Below, piece by piece: positions 8,414-17,275 of a stretch of DNA of 64,000 nucleotides (position 1 is its first letter; each line of letters starts with the position of its first letter). The stretch comes from Citrobacter freundii (GTDB lineage Bacteria; Bacteroidota; Bacteroidia; Chitinophagales; Chitinophagaceae), in the NCBI GenBank assembly GCA_003243445.1, contig QFQQ01000001.1, positions 1 through 64,000 of the forward strand, given 5' to 3'. Made by a program: the position numbers and the translations under genes. The notes under the pieces are model-generated. The model saw only the letters and a program-made list of their open reading frames with translations. It did no database searches and was not told where the DNA came from.

Positions 8414-10816
8414 CTACAACCCAAGCCTCTTCGCTGCCAACCCACTTCCTCCATACGTCAGCAACATAATGCTCAACGAACTCGCCGGCATCAGTATCGC
8501 CGCGATCAATGGAGATAAATTCCCCTGCACAGCAAAGAAAAGTCCTATTATATTGTATAAGATCGAAAGAATAAAACTTGCTATAATGATCTGCTTATTT
8601 GCACGGCATAAACGCATGAACCGTTCCAGTAAAAAAAGCTTTTGCCCGTCAATGATCGCATCACTGGAAGGCGTGAAATTATTGGCATTGCCGGATACAG
8701 CAATCCCCACATCACTTTGCTTCAGCGCAGCACCGTCATTCAACCCGTCTCCGACCATCATCACCTTCCTGCCGGAAGACTGAAGTTTTTTTACATAGGC
8801 GCATTTATCTTCCGGCCCCTGGTTGAACAGAATCGCTGCATCCGGACCAAGCAATTCCCGCAAACGTGTTTTTTCAGCAGCCGAATCTCCGCTCAATATG
8901 GAAAGCTGGTGTTTCCGGGACAACTGCCTTATCATCCTGTCCGCGTCCTGGCGATAATGATTATTGAATTGAAAGTAACCGACCGGCTGTTCATCGATCG
9001 AAAGAAATACTACGGCGCCGGTATTTACCAGTTGCACCGAATCTGTAAATGCCGCATTACCCAGTTTGATCAGTCTTCCTTCTACCATGCCTTCCACTCC
9101 TTTGCCTATCTTCTCGCTGAAACCTTTGACCGGAACAAAAGCATGACTACCATCTTTCAGATATCCCGCAAGCGCTTTGCTTAAAGGGTGCGGAGAATTG
9201 GATGCCAGCGCAGCGATCTGTTGCTTGTCTCTTGTGGTCAGTTGCTGACCGTGATATTCTACATCCTGCATGTCGGCAACGGTCAATGTTCCGGTTTTAT
9301 CCAGGATGATATGATCAACTGTCGCCATTTTCTCAATGATACCGGCATCACGCAGATAGAGGCCTTTTTTACCAAGTAAACGAATGATATTTCCATTGGT
9401 AAAAGTATGCGATAACAGCAACGCGCAGGGGCACGCGATAATAAACACCGATGTAATGGCGGGCCAGCATCTCGAGGGATCATTTACCTGCCAGTAAATG
9501 CCGGTGATGACCGCGATACAGATCAGCACCAGTGTAAAATAGCGGCTCACCAGGTGAACAAATGAATCTTTATCTTTTTCAGCATCTTCCTGTTTGGATT
9601 CATTCCATAACCTCGTAAGATAACTTTGCTCCACTTCTTTTATCACTAATAATTCCAACCGCTCACCGGTTTGACGGCCACCGGCATAGAGCAGTTCGCC
9701 CATATTTTTCAGAACGGGAACAGCTTCACCAGTAACAAAACTGTAATCGATAAATGCCGTGCCGCGGGTAAGTATTCCATCCGCCGGGATCAGTTCCCCA
9801 TGATGCACAACGATCGTATCGCCGGGTTTTATGTCCGGGAGCATCCTGGGAATTTCTTTGCCGTCGTGCATTACGGGAACGGCTACAGGAAAGTAAGAAG
9901 TATAATCCCTGTCGAATGACAGTTGTTCGTATGTTTTATCCTGCAGCAACCTGCCGGCAAGCATAAAAAATACGATACCGGTCATTGAATCAAAATAACC
10001 TCCGCCCGTGCCGGTCAGTACTTCATACAAACTACGCAGGAAAGTGATCGTGATCGCCAGCGCGATCGGTGCATCGATATTAAGAAAGCGGTGGCGCAGG
10101 CTTTTCCAGGATGATGTATAAAAAGGAACAGCAGCATAAAACAATACCGGCAATGAAAGCACCAGGTTGAACCAGCGGAATAAACCGCGCAATGCCGCAT
10201 CGCTTGCTTCTATGCCAAGGTATTCGGGGAAGCTTGTGAGCATGATATTCCCAAAACAAAAACCAGCCACGCCCAGGCGAAAGACCGTATCCCGGCTTGT
10301 CTTTTTTTGCTTTTGCCTGATATCGTTGAGGCTGATATAGGGTTCATAACCGAGACTGGCAAGGATCTCCACGAGTTCTCTCAGCGAACACTGATCATTC
10401 AGGAAAACAATATCGATCTCCTTTTTGCCGAAATTCACCACCCCGGAAATAATGCCCTTGTTAAAACGCGGCAGGTTTTCCAGCAAATAAAGACAGGAAC
10501 TGCAATGGATCTGCGGAAGATAAAATCTGACGCGGCATTGATTGCCTTCCTTGAAATGAAGTAACCGGGTTTCGATACTCAGTTCATCCAGGAAGGCGAA
10601 TTTATCTTTCCTGACCTCTATCCGCCGGTTTGATCCGGGATGTTCATTCAATGAGTAATAATTGCAAAGCGAATGTTCATTCAGTATCGAATAGACCATC
10701 CGGCATCCTTCACAACAGAATATTTTTTCATCGATCGCGATCTCTGCGGAATGGCATCTCTCGCCACAATGATAACAGGGAGTATGTTGGGATACCTGGG
10801 CTTCGGTGGAACGCAT
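8414..10816 (-). CDS. ccoI: Copper-type P-ATPase CcoI/FixI for cbb3 assembly
   Basis: An 800-residue P1B-type ATPase. N-terminal cysteine-rich region: CYHC at 14-17 and CCEGC at 34-38, then a heavy-metal-associated domain with CSSC at 105-108. Core motifs: TGE at 362-364 (actuator), CPC at 462-464 in the metal-transporting helix, DKTGT with phosphorylated Asp506, and GDGLNDGAAL in the hinge. The extra N-terminal Cys-rich domain and the location mark it as CcoI (FixI) rather than a general CopA. It supplies copper to the binuclear centre of cbb3 oxidase. It is the first gene of the minus-strand cluster and diverges from the RIC gene. Confidence 0.93.
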   Translation of the reverse strand: MRSTEAQVSQHTPCYHCGERCHSAEIAIDEKIFCCEGCRMVYSILNEHSLCNYYSLNEHPGSNRRIEVRKDKFAFLDELSIETRLLHFKEGNQCRVRFYLPQIHCSSCLYLLENLPRFNKGIISGVVNFGKKEIDIVFLNDQCSLRELVEILASLGYEPYISLNDIRQKQKKTSRDTVFRLGVAGFCFGNIMLTSFPEYLGIEASDAALRGLFRWFNLVLSLPVLFYAAVPFYTSSWKSLRHRFLNIDAPIALAITITFLRSLYEVLTGTGGGYFDSMTGIVFFMLAGRLLQDKTYEQLSFDRDYTSYFPVAVPVMHDGKEIPRMLPDIKPGDTIVVHHGELIPADGILTRGTAFIDYSFVTGEAVPVLKNMGELLYAGGRQTGERLELLVIKEVEQSYLTRLWNESKQEDAEKDKDSFVHLVSRYFTLVLICIAVITGIYWQVNDPSRCWPAITSVFIIACPCALLLSHTFTNGNIIRLLGKKGLYLRDAGIIEKMATVDHIILDKTGTLTVADMQDVEYHGQQLTTRDKQQIAALASNSPHPLSKALAGYLKDGSHAFVPVKGFSEKIGKGVEGMVEGRLIKLGNAAFTDSVQLVNTGAVVFLSIDEQPVGYFQFNNHYRQDADRMIRQLSRKHQLSILSGDSAAEKTRLRELLGPDAAILFNQGPEDKCAYVKKLQSSGRKVMMVGDGLNDGAALKQSDVGIAVSGNANNFTPSSDAIIDGQKLFLLERFMRLCRANKQIIIASFILSILYNIIGLFFAVQGNLSPLIAAILMPASSLSIMLLTYGGSGLAAKRLGL

Positions 10817-10843
10817 GGTTCGATTGTTTTATAAAAACGTTGT

Positions 10844-10975
10844 GAAGCCAAATTCAAAGTCAAAAGTAAAAAGTCAAAATTCAAAAACATTCCGATTGAG
10901 CGGGCTGATAAGTTGGTAAATGCACCTCCAGGTTTTTACTTTTGACTTTTTACTTTTGACTTTGAATTTGGCTTC
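10844..10975. repeat. Inverted repeat upstream of ccoI
   Basis: Arms 10844-10879 and about 10940-10975 are perfectly complementary over about 36 bp and start with GAAGCCAAATTCAAAGTC. They are built from AAAGTCAA / AAGTAAA words with a period near 7 bp. The element begins 28 bp upstream of the ccoI start codon and fills half of the 309-bp divergent gap with the RIC gene, so it probably sits in the ccoI leader or promoter. Confidence 0.85.
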
Positions 10976-11030
10976 CGGCAAAAATATTTCCGCCGGAACC
11001 CGCACAGCCTGACAAAGCTCACCCTGCCGG

Positions 11031-11044
11031 CTGACATCCGTCAG
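11031..11044. promoter_or_regulatory. CRP/FNR-type palindrome upstream of the RIC gene
   Basis: CTGACATCCGTCAG is a perfect dyad with a 4-bp spacer (TGAC-N4-GTCA), the layout of CRP/FNR-family operators. Its centre (11037.5) is about 40 bp upstream of the start site implied by the -7 element at 11067-11074, the position of a class-II activator. A candidate regulator of this family is encoded at 13287-14342. Binding is inference. Confidence 0.45.
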
Positions 11045-11066
11045 GCCCTGCCCTCCATCCCCCATA

Positions 11067-11074
11067 TACATTTG
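11067..11074 (+). promoter_or_regulatory. Bacteroidota -7 promoter element for the RIC gene
   Basis: TACATTTG matches the Bacteroidota sigma-A -7 consensus TAnnTTTG exactly, 52 bp upstream of the start codon. No good -33 TTTG is seen at the expected distance, which would fit a promoter needing an activator at the palindrome at 11031-11044. Confidence 0.4.
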
Positions 11075-11125
11075 TAACACAGGCTGGAAAGCCCGCTATT
11101 ACTATTTATTCAAAAAAAGGAACCC

Positions 11126-11872
11126 ATGTTTCTGAACCAGCTTGAGATCGGGCCGGCATCAAAAGCCCGCGAAATTGTGGAATTGGATTACCGGACGGCC
11201 GCCATCTTTGATGAATACGGGATCCGTTATTGTTGTGGCCTGCAAAGGCCACTGGAGGAAGTTTGCCAGGAAAAAGGAACTGATCTCAGTGAATTGCTCG
11301 CCGCGCTTCACAAAGCAAGCCGCAATATTTCCATTTCCAGTGGAACGCCTTATGATAATTGGTCCGTTGATTTCCTGATCGATTATATCATTAATATCCA
11401 TCACCAGTATCTTTATCAGCACCTGCCGCTTGTATCAACTGCACTGGATGAATTTGTACGCGAACACAAAAACAGGTTTCCATCTTTTGTTGAGTTAAAT
11501 GCCTTGTTCGCAGAATTGCTGCAAACCTGCCCGGCCCATTTGAAACAGGAAGAGGACAATATCTTTCCTTATCTCCGCCAGGTTGCCCATGCTTACCAGG
11601 ATGGAGATACCGGCTCATTTGCGAAATTGCTTGTCAAAACACTCCGCAAACCACTCGGCAGCTTCATCGAACACGAACACCGCATTCTCTCCCAATCCAT
11701 CCTCCGCTTCCGCGAGCTGACCAATAACTATGCAAATGTACCCGGTGCATGCACCAGCCACAAAGTGATCCTCGGAAAACTGAAAGAACTGGATAGTGAT
11801 ATGGTGCAGCATTTTTATTTGGAGAATGAGGTGTTGATTCCGAAGGTGATGGTGATGGAGAAGCAACTATAG
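11126..11872 (+). CDS. ric: Iron-sulfur cluster repair di-iron protein (RIC/ScdA/YtfE)
   Basis: The 248-residue protein has an N-terminal ScdA_N domain (about 1-70) with the signature GIRYCCGLQ (conserved Cys-Cys, about residues 33-41), and a C-terminal hemerythrin-like domain (about 80-248). Candidate di-iron ligands are visible in IINIHHQYLYQH (about 88-99), CPAHLKQEEDNIFPY (about 134-148), FIEHEHR (about 178-184) and QHFYLENEVLIPK near the end. Family role: repair of iron-sulfur clusters damaged by nitric oxide or peroxide. It diverges from the cbb3 cluster and precedes the sensor kinase, which supports a link with low-oxygen or nitrosative stress. Confidence 0.9.
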   Translation: MFLNQLEIGPASKAREIVELDYRTAAIFDEYGIRYCCGLQRPLEEVCQEKGTDLSELLAALHKASRNISISSGTPYDNWSVDFLIDYIINIHHQYLYQHLPLVSTALDEFVREHKNRFPSFVELNALFAELLQTCPAHLKQEEDNIFPYLRQVAHAYQDGDTGSFAKLLVKTLRKPLGSFIEHEHRILSQSILRFRELTNNYANVPGACTSHKVILGKLKELDSDMVQHFYLENEVLIPKVMVMEKQL

Positions 11873-12008
11873 ACCACCGACGGCCGACCGCCGACCGCAG
11901 TACCATTGTTATAAAAGAATAGCCAAATCATATTTGAACAACAATCATAAAAAGATTATACCCTATCTGATGTATCGTCGATGGTCGGCGGTCGGCCGTC
12001 GGCGGTCC
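11872..12008. repeat. Inverted repeat of 7-bp words between RIC gene and kinase
   Basis: The left arm (11872-11900) and right arm (11983-12008) are complementary with one or two mismatches and are made of CGGCGGT/CGGCCGT words, the same as at 71-103. The loop is about 82 bp. It begins at the RIC stop codon and ends 37 bp before the kinase ATG, so it could terminate transcription or separate the two units. Confidence 0.8.
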
Positions 12009-12045
12009 TTCCCTAACTTTTCCTACCTTCCCACAAATTTCCCCC

Positions 12046-13290
12046 ATGCCCATAGACGCAACCCACCTCACCTCGCTTTTTGAAAACGCCACTGAAGGGA
12101 TCATTCTGACAAATGGCACCGGCAGCATCGTGCTGGTGAACCCGGCGGCTGAGCGGACCTTTGGGTATGATGCGGCTGAACTGATCGGGAACGCCGTGGA
12201 AGTACTGCTGCCGGACAGCATGCGTATGCACCACCATACGTTGAGGGACGATTTTTATAAACATCCGTCCAACCGGCAGATGGGCCATGGACGGGACCTG
12301 TATGCAAAGCGAAAAGACGGATCTGGTATACCGGTTGAAGTGAGCCTGAGTTTTTATAAAAGGGGCGAGGAATTGTTCGTCATCGCTTTTATTGTCGACA
12401 TTACGCAACGCAAAAAAAGCGAAGAGAACATCCTCCGCCAGCAACAGGAACTGGAAAGCATGGCGCACCGGATGCAACGCCTCAATACACAGCTCGAAAC
12501 AAAAGTGGAAGAACGGACACTGATCCTGAAAGAGGCATTGAAGAAACTGGAAGAATCGCAGAAAGACCTGAGCGATGCGCTGGATAAAGAAAGGCAACTG
12601 AATGAGATCAAGACGAGATTTGTATCGATGGCGTCCCATGAGTTCAGAACGCCGCTCAGCACTGTGCTTTCCTCAGCTGCGCTGATCTCAAAATATACAG
12701 CAGGCGATCAGCAGGAGCAGCGCAACCGACACGTGGAAAAGATCAAAAGCTCCGTCAAACACCTCAATGACCTGCTGGAAGATTTTCTTTCGCTGGGTAA
12801 GCTCGATGAAGGAAAAGTACAAATGCATCCGGTGGATTTTGACGCGAAAGAAACCATCCTGGATATCACCGATGAGATGAAGGGCTTGCTGAAACCCGGA
12901 CAGGAATTCATACTGCATCATGAAGGAAATGGTCAAATGTTCTCCGATAAAAAAATGCTGAAGAATATCCTGGTAAACCTCCTGACGAATGCTATCAAAT
13001 TTTCCGATGAGGGAAAAAAGATCGAAGTGAATAGCAATACAGACAACAAAGGTCTGTACATTTCCGTAAAAGATCAGGGCATTGGTATACCGGACGACGA
13101 CAGGGAGCACTTATTCAGCAGTTTTTTCCGCGGAAAGAATGTGTTGAACATCCAGGGTACAGGTCTTGGTTTGCATATCATAAAACGTTACCTGACAATA
13201 CTGAATGGCACCATACAACTCGAAAGCAAGTTGAACGAAGGAACAATATTCACGATTTTTATTCCTAAACAAGCATCAATCAATTCATGA
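12046..13290 (+). CDS. FixL-like PAS sensor histidine kinase
   Basis: A 414-residue cytoplasmic kinase with no membrane segment. A PAS domain (about 1-122) is followed by a coiled-coil linker (about 125-190, rich in Glu/Gln/Leu), a HisKA domain with phosphoacceptor His198 (SMASHEFRTPL), and an ATPase domain with N box (NILVNLLTNAIKF) and G box (DQGIGIP). In the PAS domain, aligned from memory with rhizobial FixL, His63 (MRMHHHTLRDDF) falls on the haem-ligand histidine and Arg83 (GHGRDLYAKRKDG) on the regulatory arginine, with the same 20-residue spacing. This suggests a haem or oxygen sensor, but many non-haem PAS domains share this look. Its stop overlaps the next ATG by four bases. Confidence 0.88.
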   Translation: MPIDATHLTSLFENATEGIILTNGTGSIVLVNPAAERTFGYDAAELIGNAVEVLLPDSMRMHHHTLRDDFYKHPSNRQMGHGRDLYAKRKDGSGIPVEVSLSFYKRGEELFVIAFIVDITQRKKSEENILRQQQELESMAHRMQRLNTQLETKVEERTLILKEALKKLEESQKDLSDALDKERQLNEIKTRFVSMASHEFRTPLSTVLSSAALISKYTAGDQQEQRNRHVEKIKSSVKHLNDLLEDFLSLGKLDEGKVQMHPVDFDAKETILDITDEMKGLLKPGQEFILHHEGNGQMFSDKKMLKNILVNLLTNAIKFSDEGKKIEVNSNTDNKGLYISVKDQGIGIPDDDREHLFSSFFRGKNVLNIQGTGLGLHIIKRYLTILNGTIQLESKLNEGTIFTIFIPKQASINS

Positions 13291-14342
13291 AAACGATCCT
13301 TGTAATAGACGACAATGCAGACATCAGGGAAAATACCGCAGAGATCCTGGAGCTAGCGGGCTATAAAGCTTTTACTGCGGAAAATGGGAAAAAGGGCGTT
13401 GAGACAGCTCTGCGCGAAAGACCTGACGTGATCGTTTGCGATATTATGATGCCGGAACTGGACGGATACGGCGTTCTGCATCTCGTAAAGAAAAATGCAG
13501 ATACGCAAAATATCCCGTTCATTTTTCTAACGGCAAAAACCGAACGTGCCGATTTCCGTAAAGGCATGGAAATGGGAGCCGATGATTATATCACCAAACC
13601 ATTTGAGGAGATCGAATTGCTGACAGCGATCGAAAGCAGGTTGAAGAAAATGGAGATCCTCAATCAGCACTATTCTCCCGATCCCGCAGGGCTTAACGCC
13701 TTTACAAAAGATATTTCAGATGCCGGCCTGATCAAACATGTATCTGAAAATTACGATACGGTTTCCTACACCAAAAAACAGGTACTTTATCATGAAGGCA
13801 AACATCCCCGCTTCATGTATTATCTCGCAAAAGGAAAAGTAAAAACAACGCGTAATCATGAAGATGGAAAAGAATATATCACCGATCTGTATAACGCCGG
13901 CGATTTTCTTGGTTTTACCGCCATCATTGAAGACCGTACATATGATGATACCGCGATCGTGATGGAAGACGCAGACATCATCCAGATCCGCAAGGAAGAT
14001 TTTTTGCAAATGCTGAATGCGGATATCGGCATCGCTACAAAATTCATACGCCTTATCACCAAGAACGTAAAAGAGAAAGAAGAGCGGTTATTACGGCTGG
14101 CTTATAGTTCGCTCCGCAAACGTGTTGCAGGAGGATTATGTGAGATCTATGCAAAACTGAATCCTACAGCCGAAAAGAAAACGATCGAATTATCAAGGGA
14201 GGAAATTGCACAATATGTGGGCACGGCAACAGAATCGCTGATCAGAACGCTCAGTGATTTCAAATCGGAAAAATTACTGGAGATCAAAGAAGGAAAGATC
14301 ATTATTCCCGATCCTGCAAAACTGAAAGACCTGCGTTACTGA
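13287..14342 (+). CDS. Response regulator with receiver, cyclic-nucleotide-binding-like and CRP-type DNA-binding domains
   Basis: The 351-residue protein has a CheY-like receiver (about 1-120; acidic pair D8/D9, phosphoacceptor D52 in VCDIMMPELDG, Thr and Lys in FLTAKT and TKPF), a cNMP-binding beta-barrel (about 150-260, YYLAKGKVKTTRNHEDGKEY) and a CRP/FNR winged helix with recognition region LSREEIAQYVGTATESLIRT (about 300-320). It thus merges FixJ-like input with a FixK/FNR-like output. It lacks the FNR N-terminal iron-sulfur cysteines. Translationally coupled to the kinase, it is the obvious partner and candidate regulator of the divergent cbb3 cluster and RIC gene. Confidence 0.9.
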   Translation: MKTILVIDDNADIRENTAEILELAGYKAFTAENGKKGVETALRERPDVIVCDIMMPELDGYGVLHLVKKNADTQNIPFIFLTAKTERADFRKGMEMGADDYITKPFEEIELLTAIESRLKKMEILNQHYSPDPAGLNAFTKDISDAGLIKHVSENYDTVSYTKKQVLYHEGKHPRFMYYLAKGKVKTTRNHEDGKEYITDLYNAGDFLGFTAIIEDRTYDDTAIVMEDADIIQIRKEDFLQMLNADIGIATKFIRLITKNVKEKEERLLRLAYSSLRKRVAGGLCEIYAKLNPTAEKKTIELSREEIAQYVGTATESLIRTLSDFKSEKLLEIKEGKIIIPDPAKLKDLRY

Positions 14343-14761
14343 TCGGGTAGGTTCCGGCATTGCGTGATATCACCTTCCGGACTTTGGTGCAGGGACAACT
14401 GATTGCTCAATTCACGACCATGCTCGTTCTGCCGGATAAGCGTCCAGTCTTCCGTCATCGTTGTTTCCAGCCAAACATTTCCTGACTGACGCACTACCTG
14501 CGCGATCAATCCATATTTTTCCCTTAACTCAGCAGCCAGTTCAGCAACAGTCGTCTGCTCCGTGATCAGGATATAGCCACAGCTCTTTACGCCGGCCGCG
14601 CGCAGCAACGAGGTCTTGGTAACAACCTGCATGGCATCAGCCGCTGCTTCTATCCGGTGAATCCGGAAAAACTCCAGCCGGAGAAAAGGGAATGCATGAT
14701 TGAATTCATGCTGAAGTTCATAGATATATCTCGAAGGCGATATGTACAGCTTAACGTGCAT
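14336..14761 (-). CDS. Hypothetical protein, 141 residues
   Basis: I do not recognise a family. The 141-residue protein has no signal peptide or membrane helix. Its first half is aromatic- and basic-rich (SRYIYELQHEFNHAFPFLRLEFFR), and the centre reads like a small alpha/beta fold (TTVAELAAELREKYGL, VVRQSGNVWLETTMTEDWTL). It is convergent with the regulator gene and overlaps its end by seven bases, so no terminator lies between them. Its position beside the kinase/regulator pair hints at a related role, but nothing in the sequence proves it. The 223-bp gap upstream holds no gene that I can support. Confidence 0.65.
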   Translation of the reverse strand: MHVKLYISPSRYIYELQHEFNHAFPFLRLEFFRIHRIEAAADAMQVVTKTSLLRAAGVKSCGYILITEQTTVAELAAELREKYGLIAQVVRQSGNVWLETTMTEDWTLIRQNEHGRELSNQLSLHQSPEGDITQCRNLPDQ

Positions 14762-14984
14762 GCAGTTTTAATTAATACATCAAAACTAGCTTATCATATC
14801 CCCGGAAAAAATGACGGAGAATGGACGGCCGTATGACTTTGCTCACGAAAAGCTGTCAGATTCATAAGATCCAATCCCTGATAACAGGGGCTGCACCTAT
14901 AGCGTTATTCACCGGGAAAACAATTCCGTTATCCCTGCCGGGCAGGTTCTATTGCAGATCTGCTTTTGTACGCAGACAGAAAAC

Positions 14985-17225
14985 TTATTCCAGGCTAAAC
15001 CGTTGAACCAACAAGTCCCTGGAGTTTCCTCCCACAAACACTTCAAACTCTCCCGGCTCCAGCAATACATTGCCAGCCGCATCATAGAATGTAAGATCTT
15101 TCGCTGAAACCGTAAACCCGATCACCCTGGATTCTCCCTTCTTCAAAAATACCTTCTGAAAATTTTTCAACTCTTTTACCGGCCTGATCACCGAAGAAAC
15201 CTTATCATTGATATACAACTGCACTACTTCTTCTCCATCATAATTACCGTCATTCACCACGGTAACTTTTACTGTCAACTCCTTGCCTGTTTTCAGTAAA
15301 CTATCACTGATCAATAAATTACTGTAAGAAAAATGCGAATAGCTCAATCCATATCCAAAAGGATAAAGCGGTTCGTTATCTACATCACGATAACGGCTGT
15401 ACCAGTTACCGGCACCATCAGTAGGTAGTGGGCGGCCGGTTTTATAATGATTGTAATAAACCGGGATCTGACCGATCGCTTTTGGAAAACTCATCACTGT
15501 CTTTGCAGAAGGGTTGTACACACCAGTCAATACCTCAGCCACCGCATTCCCTCCTTCTGTACCGAGGATCCAGGAATACACGATTGCATCACAAAGCCCT
15601 TCAATCTCCGTCAACACCATTGGCCTGCCTGCAGATACCACAGCAATAACAGGTTTGCCTGTTTTCTTCAATTCCTTCAGCAATGCCACCTGGTTTGCAG
15701 GCACATTGATATTCGCAAGGGAACGGTCTTCACCGGCAAGCCCGCCAGGCAATCCGATATTCACGATCGCAATCTGTGCTTTACGCAGATTGGCAACTGC
15801 TTCAGCGATCTTTTTGGTATCCGTTGAAGAAGATTCAACGGAATATCCTTCACTGTAACTGATATTACCTTTTCCCAGCGCCGTGATCAACCCTTCTTCC
15901 AAAGAAACCGCCTCGTTATATTTCCCCTGTGCCACCCAGAAATCAAACAGGTGCTTTTTCTCACGGGCATACAAACCGATCAGTGCAATTTTTCCAGGTG
16001 TATTCTTTAATGGCAGAACGTTGTGCTGATTTTTTAGGAGAACAATGGAACGTTTAGCCGCTTCAAGTGCCTGTTTCCTGTTAGCGGCACTCAGTAATGT
16101 ATTCTTCTCGCGTTCTTCATTTGTATAAGTATAAGGATTATCAAACAGTCCGATTTTAAACTTGTAATACAGGATCCTTCCGATCGCGTCATCCAGCGCC
16201 TGCATGGTGATCTTTCCTTCTTTCACCAGTTCCGGAATATACCGGATCATCGCCTGCGTTTCCATATCGATCATACTCCCGGCATTGAACGCCTTTAAGG
16301 CTGCATCTTTTTTATCAGTGGCATAGCCCCAGGTAACCATCTCTCCGATAGAATTCCAGTCACTGACCAAAAACCCTTTGAAATTCCATTTCTTTTTCAA
16401 GACTTCATCTACCAGGTATTTATTGCCGGTGACAGGCGTTCCTTCAAACGTATTGAAGCCATTCATGAAAGAAGCAGTTCCCGCTTCAACCGCTGCGAAA
16501 TAAGGAGGAAGATATTTGTTCCACAATACAGCACGGGAAAAATCAGTGAACGCATATTCCTTTCCTGCTTCAACAGCACCATACCCTGCAAAGTGCTTGA
16601 TACAGGCAAGGATGTGATTGCTGTCAAGATTTCCCTGCAGTCCTTTCACCCGCGCCGCCGCGATCTGCGCACCAAGCCATGGATCTTCACCGGCGCCTTC
16701 CATTACACGCCCCCAGCGCGGATCTGCGCTGATATCACACATAGGCCCGAACGTCCAGTGAACGCCGGCAGACGAAGTTTCATTCGCTGCAACAGTGGCG
16801 TTCTTCTGCATCAGGTCAAGATCCCAGCTGCATGCTTCCGCCAGCGGAATAGGAAAGATCGTTCTGTAACCGTGGATCACATCATAGCCAAAAAACAATG
16901 GAATACCCAGGCGGCTTTTTAATGCGGCGGCCTGCACATCGCGGGTTTTAGCAGCACCGATCACATTCAGCATGGAGCCGACTTTACCCTGTTGAATTGC
17001 CTCCAGTTTATATTTCCAATCGGCATTGCCGGATGCAGGACCTGTGTTGAGATCACCGGCAAGCTGGTTCAACTGTCCCGCTTTTTCTTCCACTGTCATG
17101 CGGGATAAAAGATCGATCACGCGCTTTTCAATCGGCAGATCACGTTGTTTATACTCCGGCGTTTGTGCAAAACTGCCCAGGCCTGTTAATACCATTGCAG
17201 ATGCAAGTGTGATGTATTTAATCAT
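14985..17225 (-). CDS. bglX: Periplasmic beta-glucosidase, glycoside hydrolase family 3 (BglX type)
   Basis: I choose the ATG at 17225 because a clean signal peptide starts there (MIKYITLASAMVLTGLGSFA); an upstream ATG at 17270 only adds 15 unlikely residues. The mature protein has the GH3 N-terminal barrel with catalytic nucleophile Asp289 in FLVSDWNS, the GH3 C-terminal alpha/beta domain (about 395-620) and a fibronectin III-like domain at the end (about 650-745). It hydrolyses terminal beta-glucosyl residues from oligosaccharides, the last step of the PUL. It is the distal gene of the minus-strand cluster, 50 bp after the GH26 gene. Confidence 0.93.
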   Translation of the reverse strand: MIKYITLASAMVLTGLGSFAQTPEYKQRDLPIEKRVIDLLSRMTVEEKAGQLNQLAGDLNTGPASGNADWKYKLEAIQQGKVGSMLNVIGAAKTRDVQAAALKSRLGIPLFFGYDVIHGYRTIFPIPLAEACSWDLDLMQKNATVAANETSSAGVHWTFGPMCDISADPRWGRVMEGAGEDPWLGAQIAAARVKGLQGNLDSNHILACIKHFAGYGAVEAGKEYAFTDFSRAVLWNKYLPPYFAAVEAGTASFMNGFNTFEGTPVTGNKYLVDEVLKKKWNFKGFLVSDWNSIGEMVTWGYATDKKDAALKAFNAGSMIDMETQAMIRYIPELVKEGKITMQALDDAIGRILYYKFKIGLFDNPYTYTNEEREKNTLLSAANRKQALEAAKRSIVLLKNQHNVLPLKNTPGKIALIGLYAREKKHLFDFWVAQGKYNEAVSLEEGLITALGKGNISYSEGYSVESSSTDTKKIAEAVANLRKAQIAIVNIGLPGGLAGEDRSLANINVPANQVALLKELKKTGKPVIAVVSAGRPMVLTEIEGLCDAIVYSWILGTEGGNAVAEVLTGVYNPSAKTVMSFPKAIGQIPVYYNHYKTGRPLPTDGAGNWYSRYRDVDNEPLYPFGYGLSYSHFSYSNLLISDSLLKTGKELTVKVTVVNDGNYDGEEVVQLYINDKVSSVIRPVKELKNFQKVFLKKGESRVIGFTVSAKDLTFYDAAGNVLLEPGEFEVFVGGNSRDLLVQRFSLE

Positions 17226-17275
17226 AGTTTTATTAAAATGAATGGCGCAGGTTAAATTAAAAAGGTTCAAAAACG

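Noticed and set aside
8642..9184. 180-residue plus-strand frame
   Set aside because: It is antisense to the ccoI ATPase, with no recognisable features.
10880..10930. Classical FNR box (TTGAT-N4-ATCAA) upstream of ccoI
   Set aside because: No site with this spacing and symmetry was found; only the TGAC-N4-GTCA dyad at 11031-11044 is acceptable.
12013..12639. 208-residue minus-strand frame
   Set aside because: It is antisense to the PAS and linker part of the kinase gene, whose protein matches known domains.
14821..15006. 61-residue plus-strand frame in the gap before the GH3 gene
   Set aside because: It has no features, overlaps the GH3 3' end and lacks promoter context.
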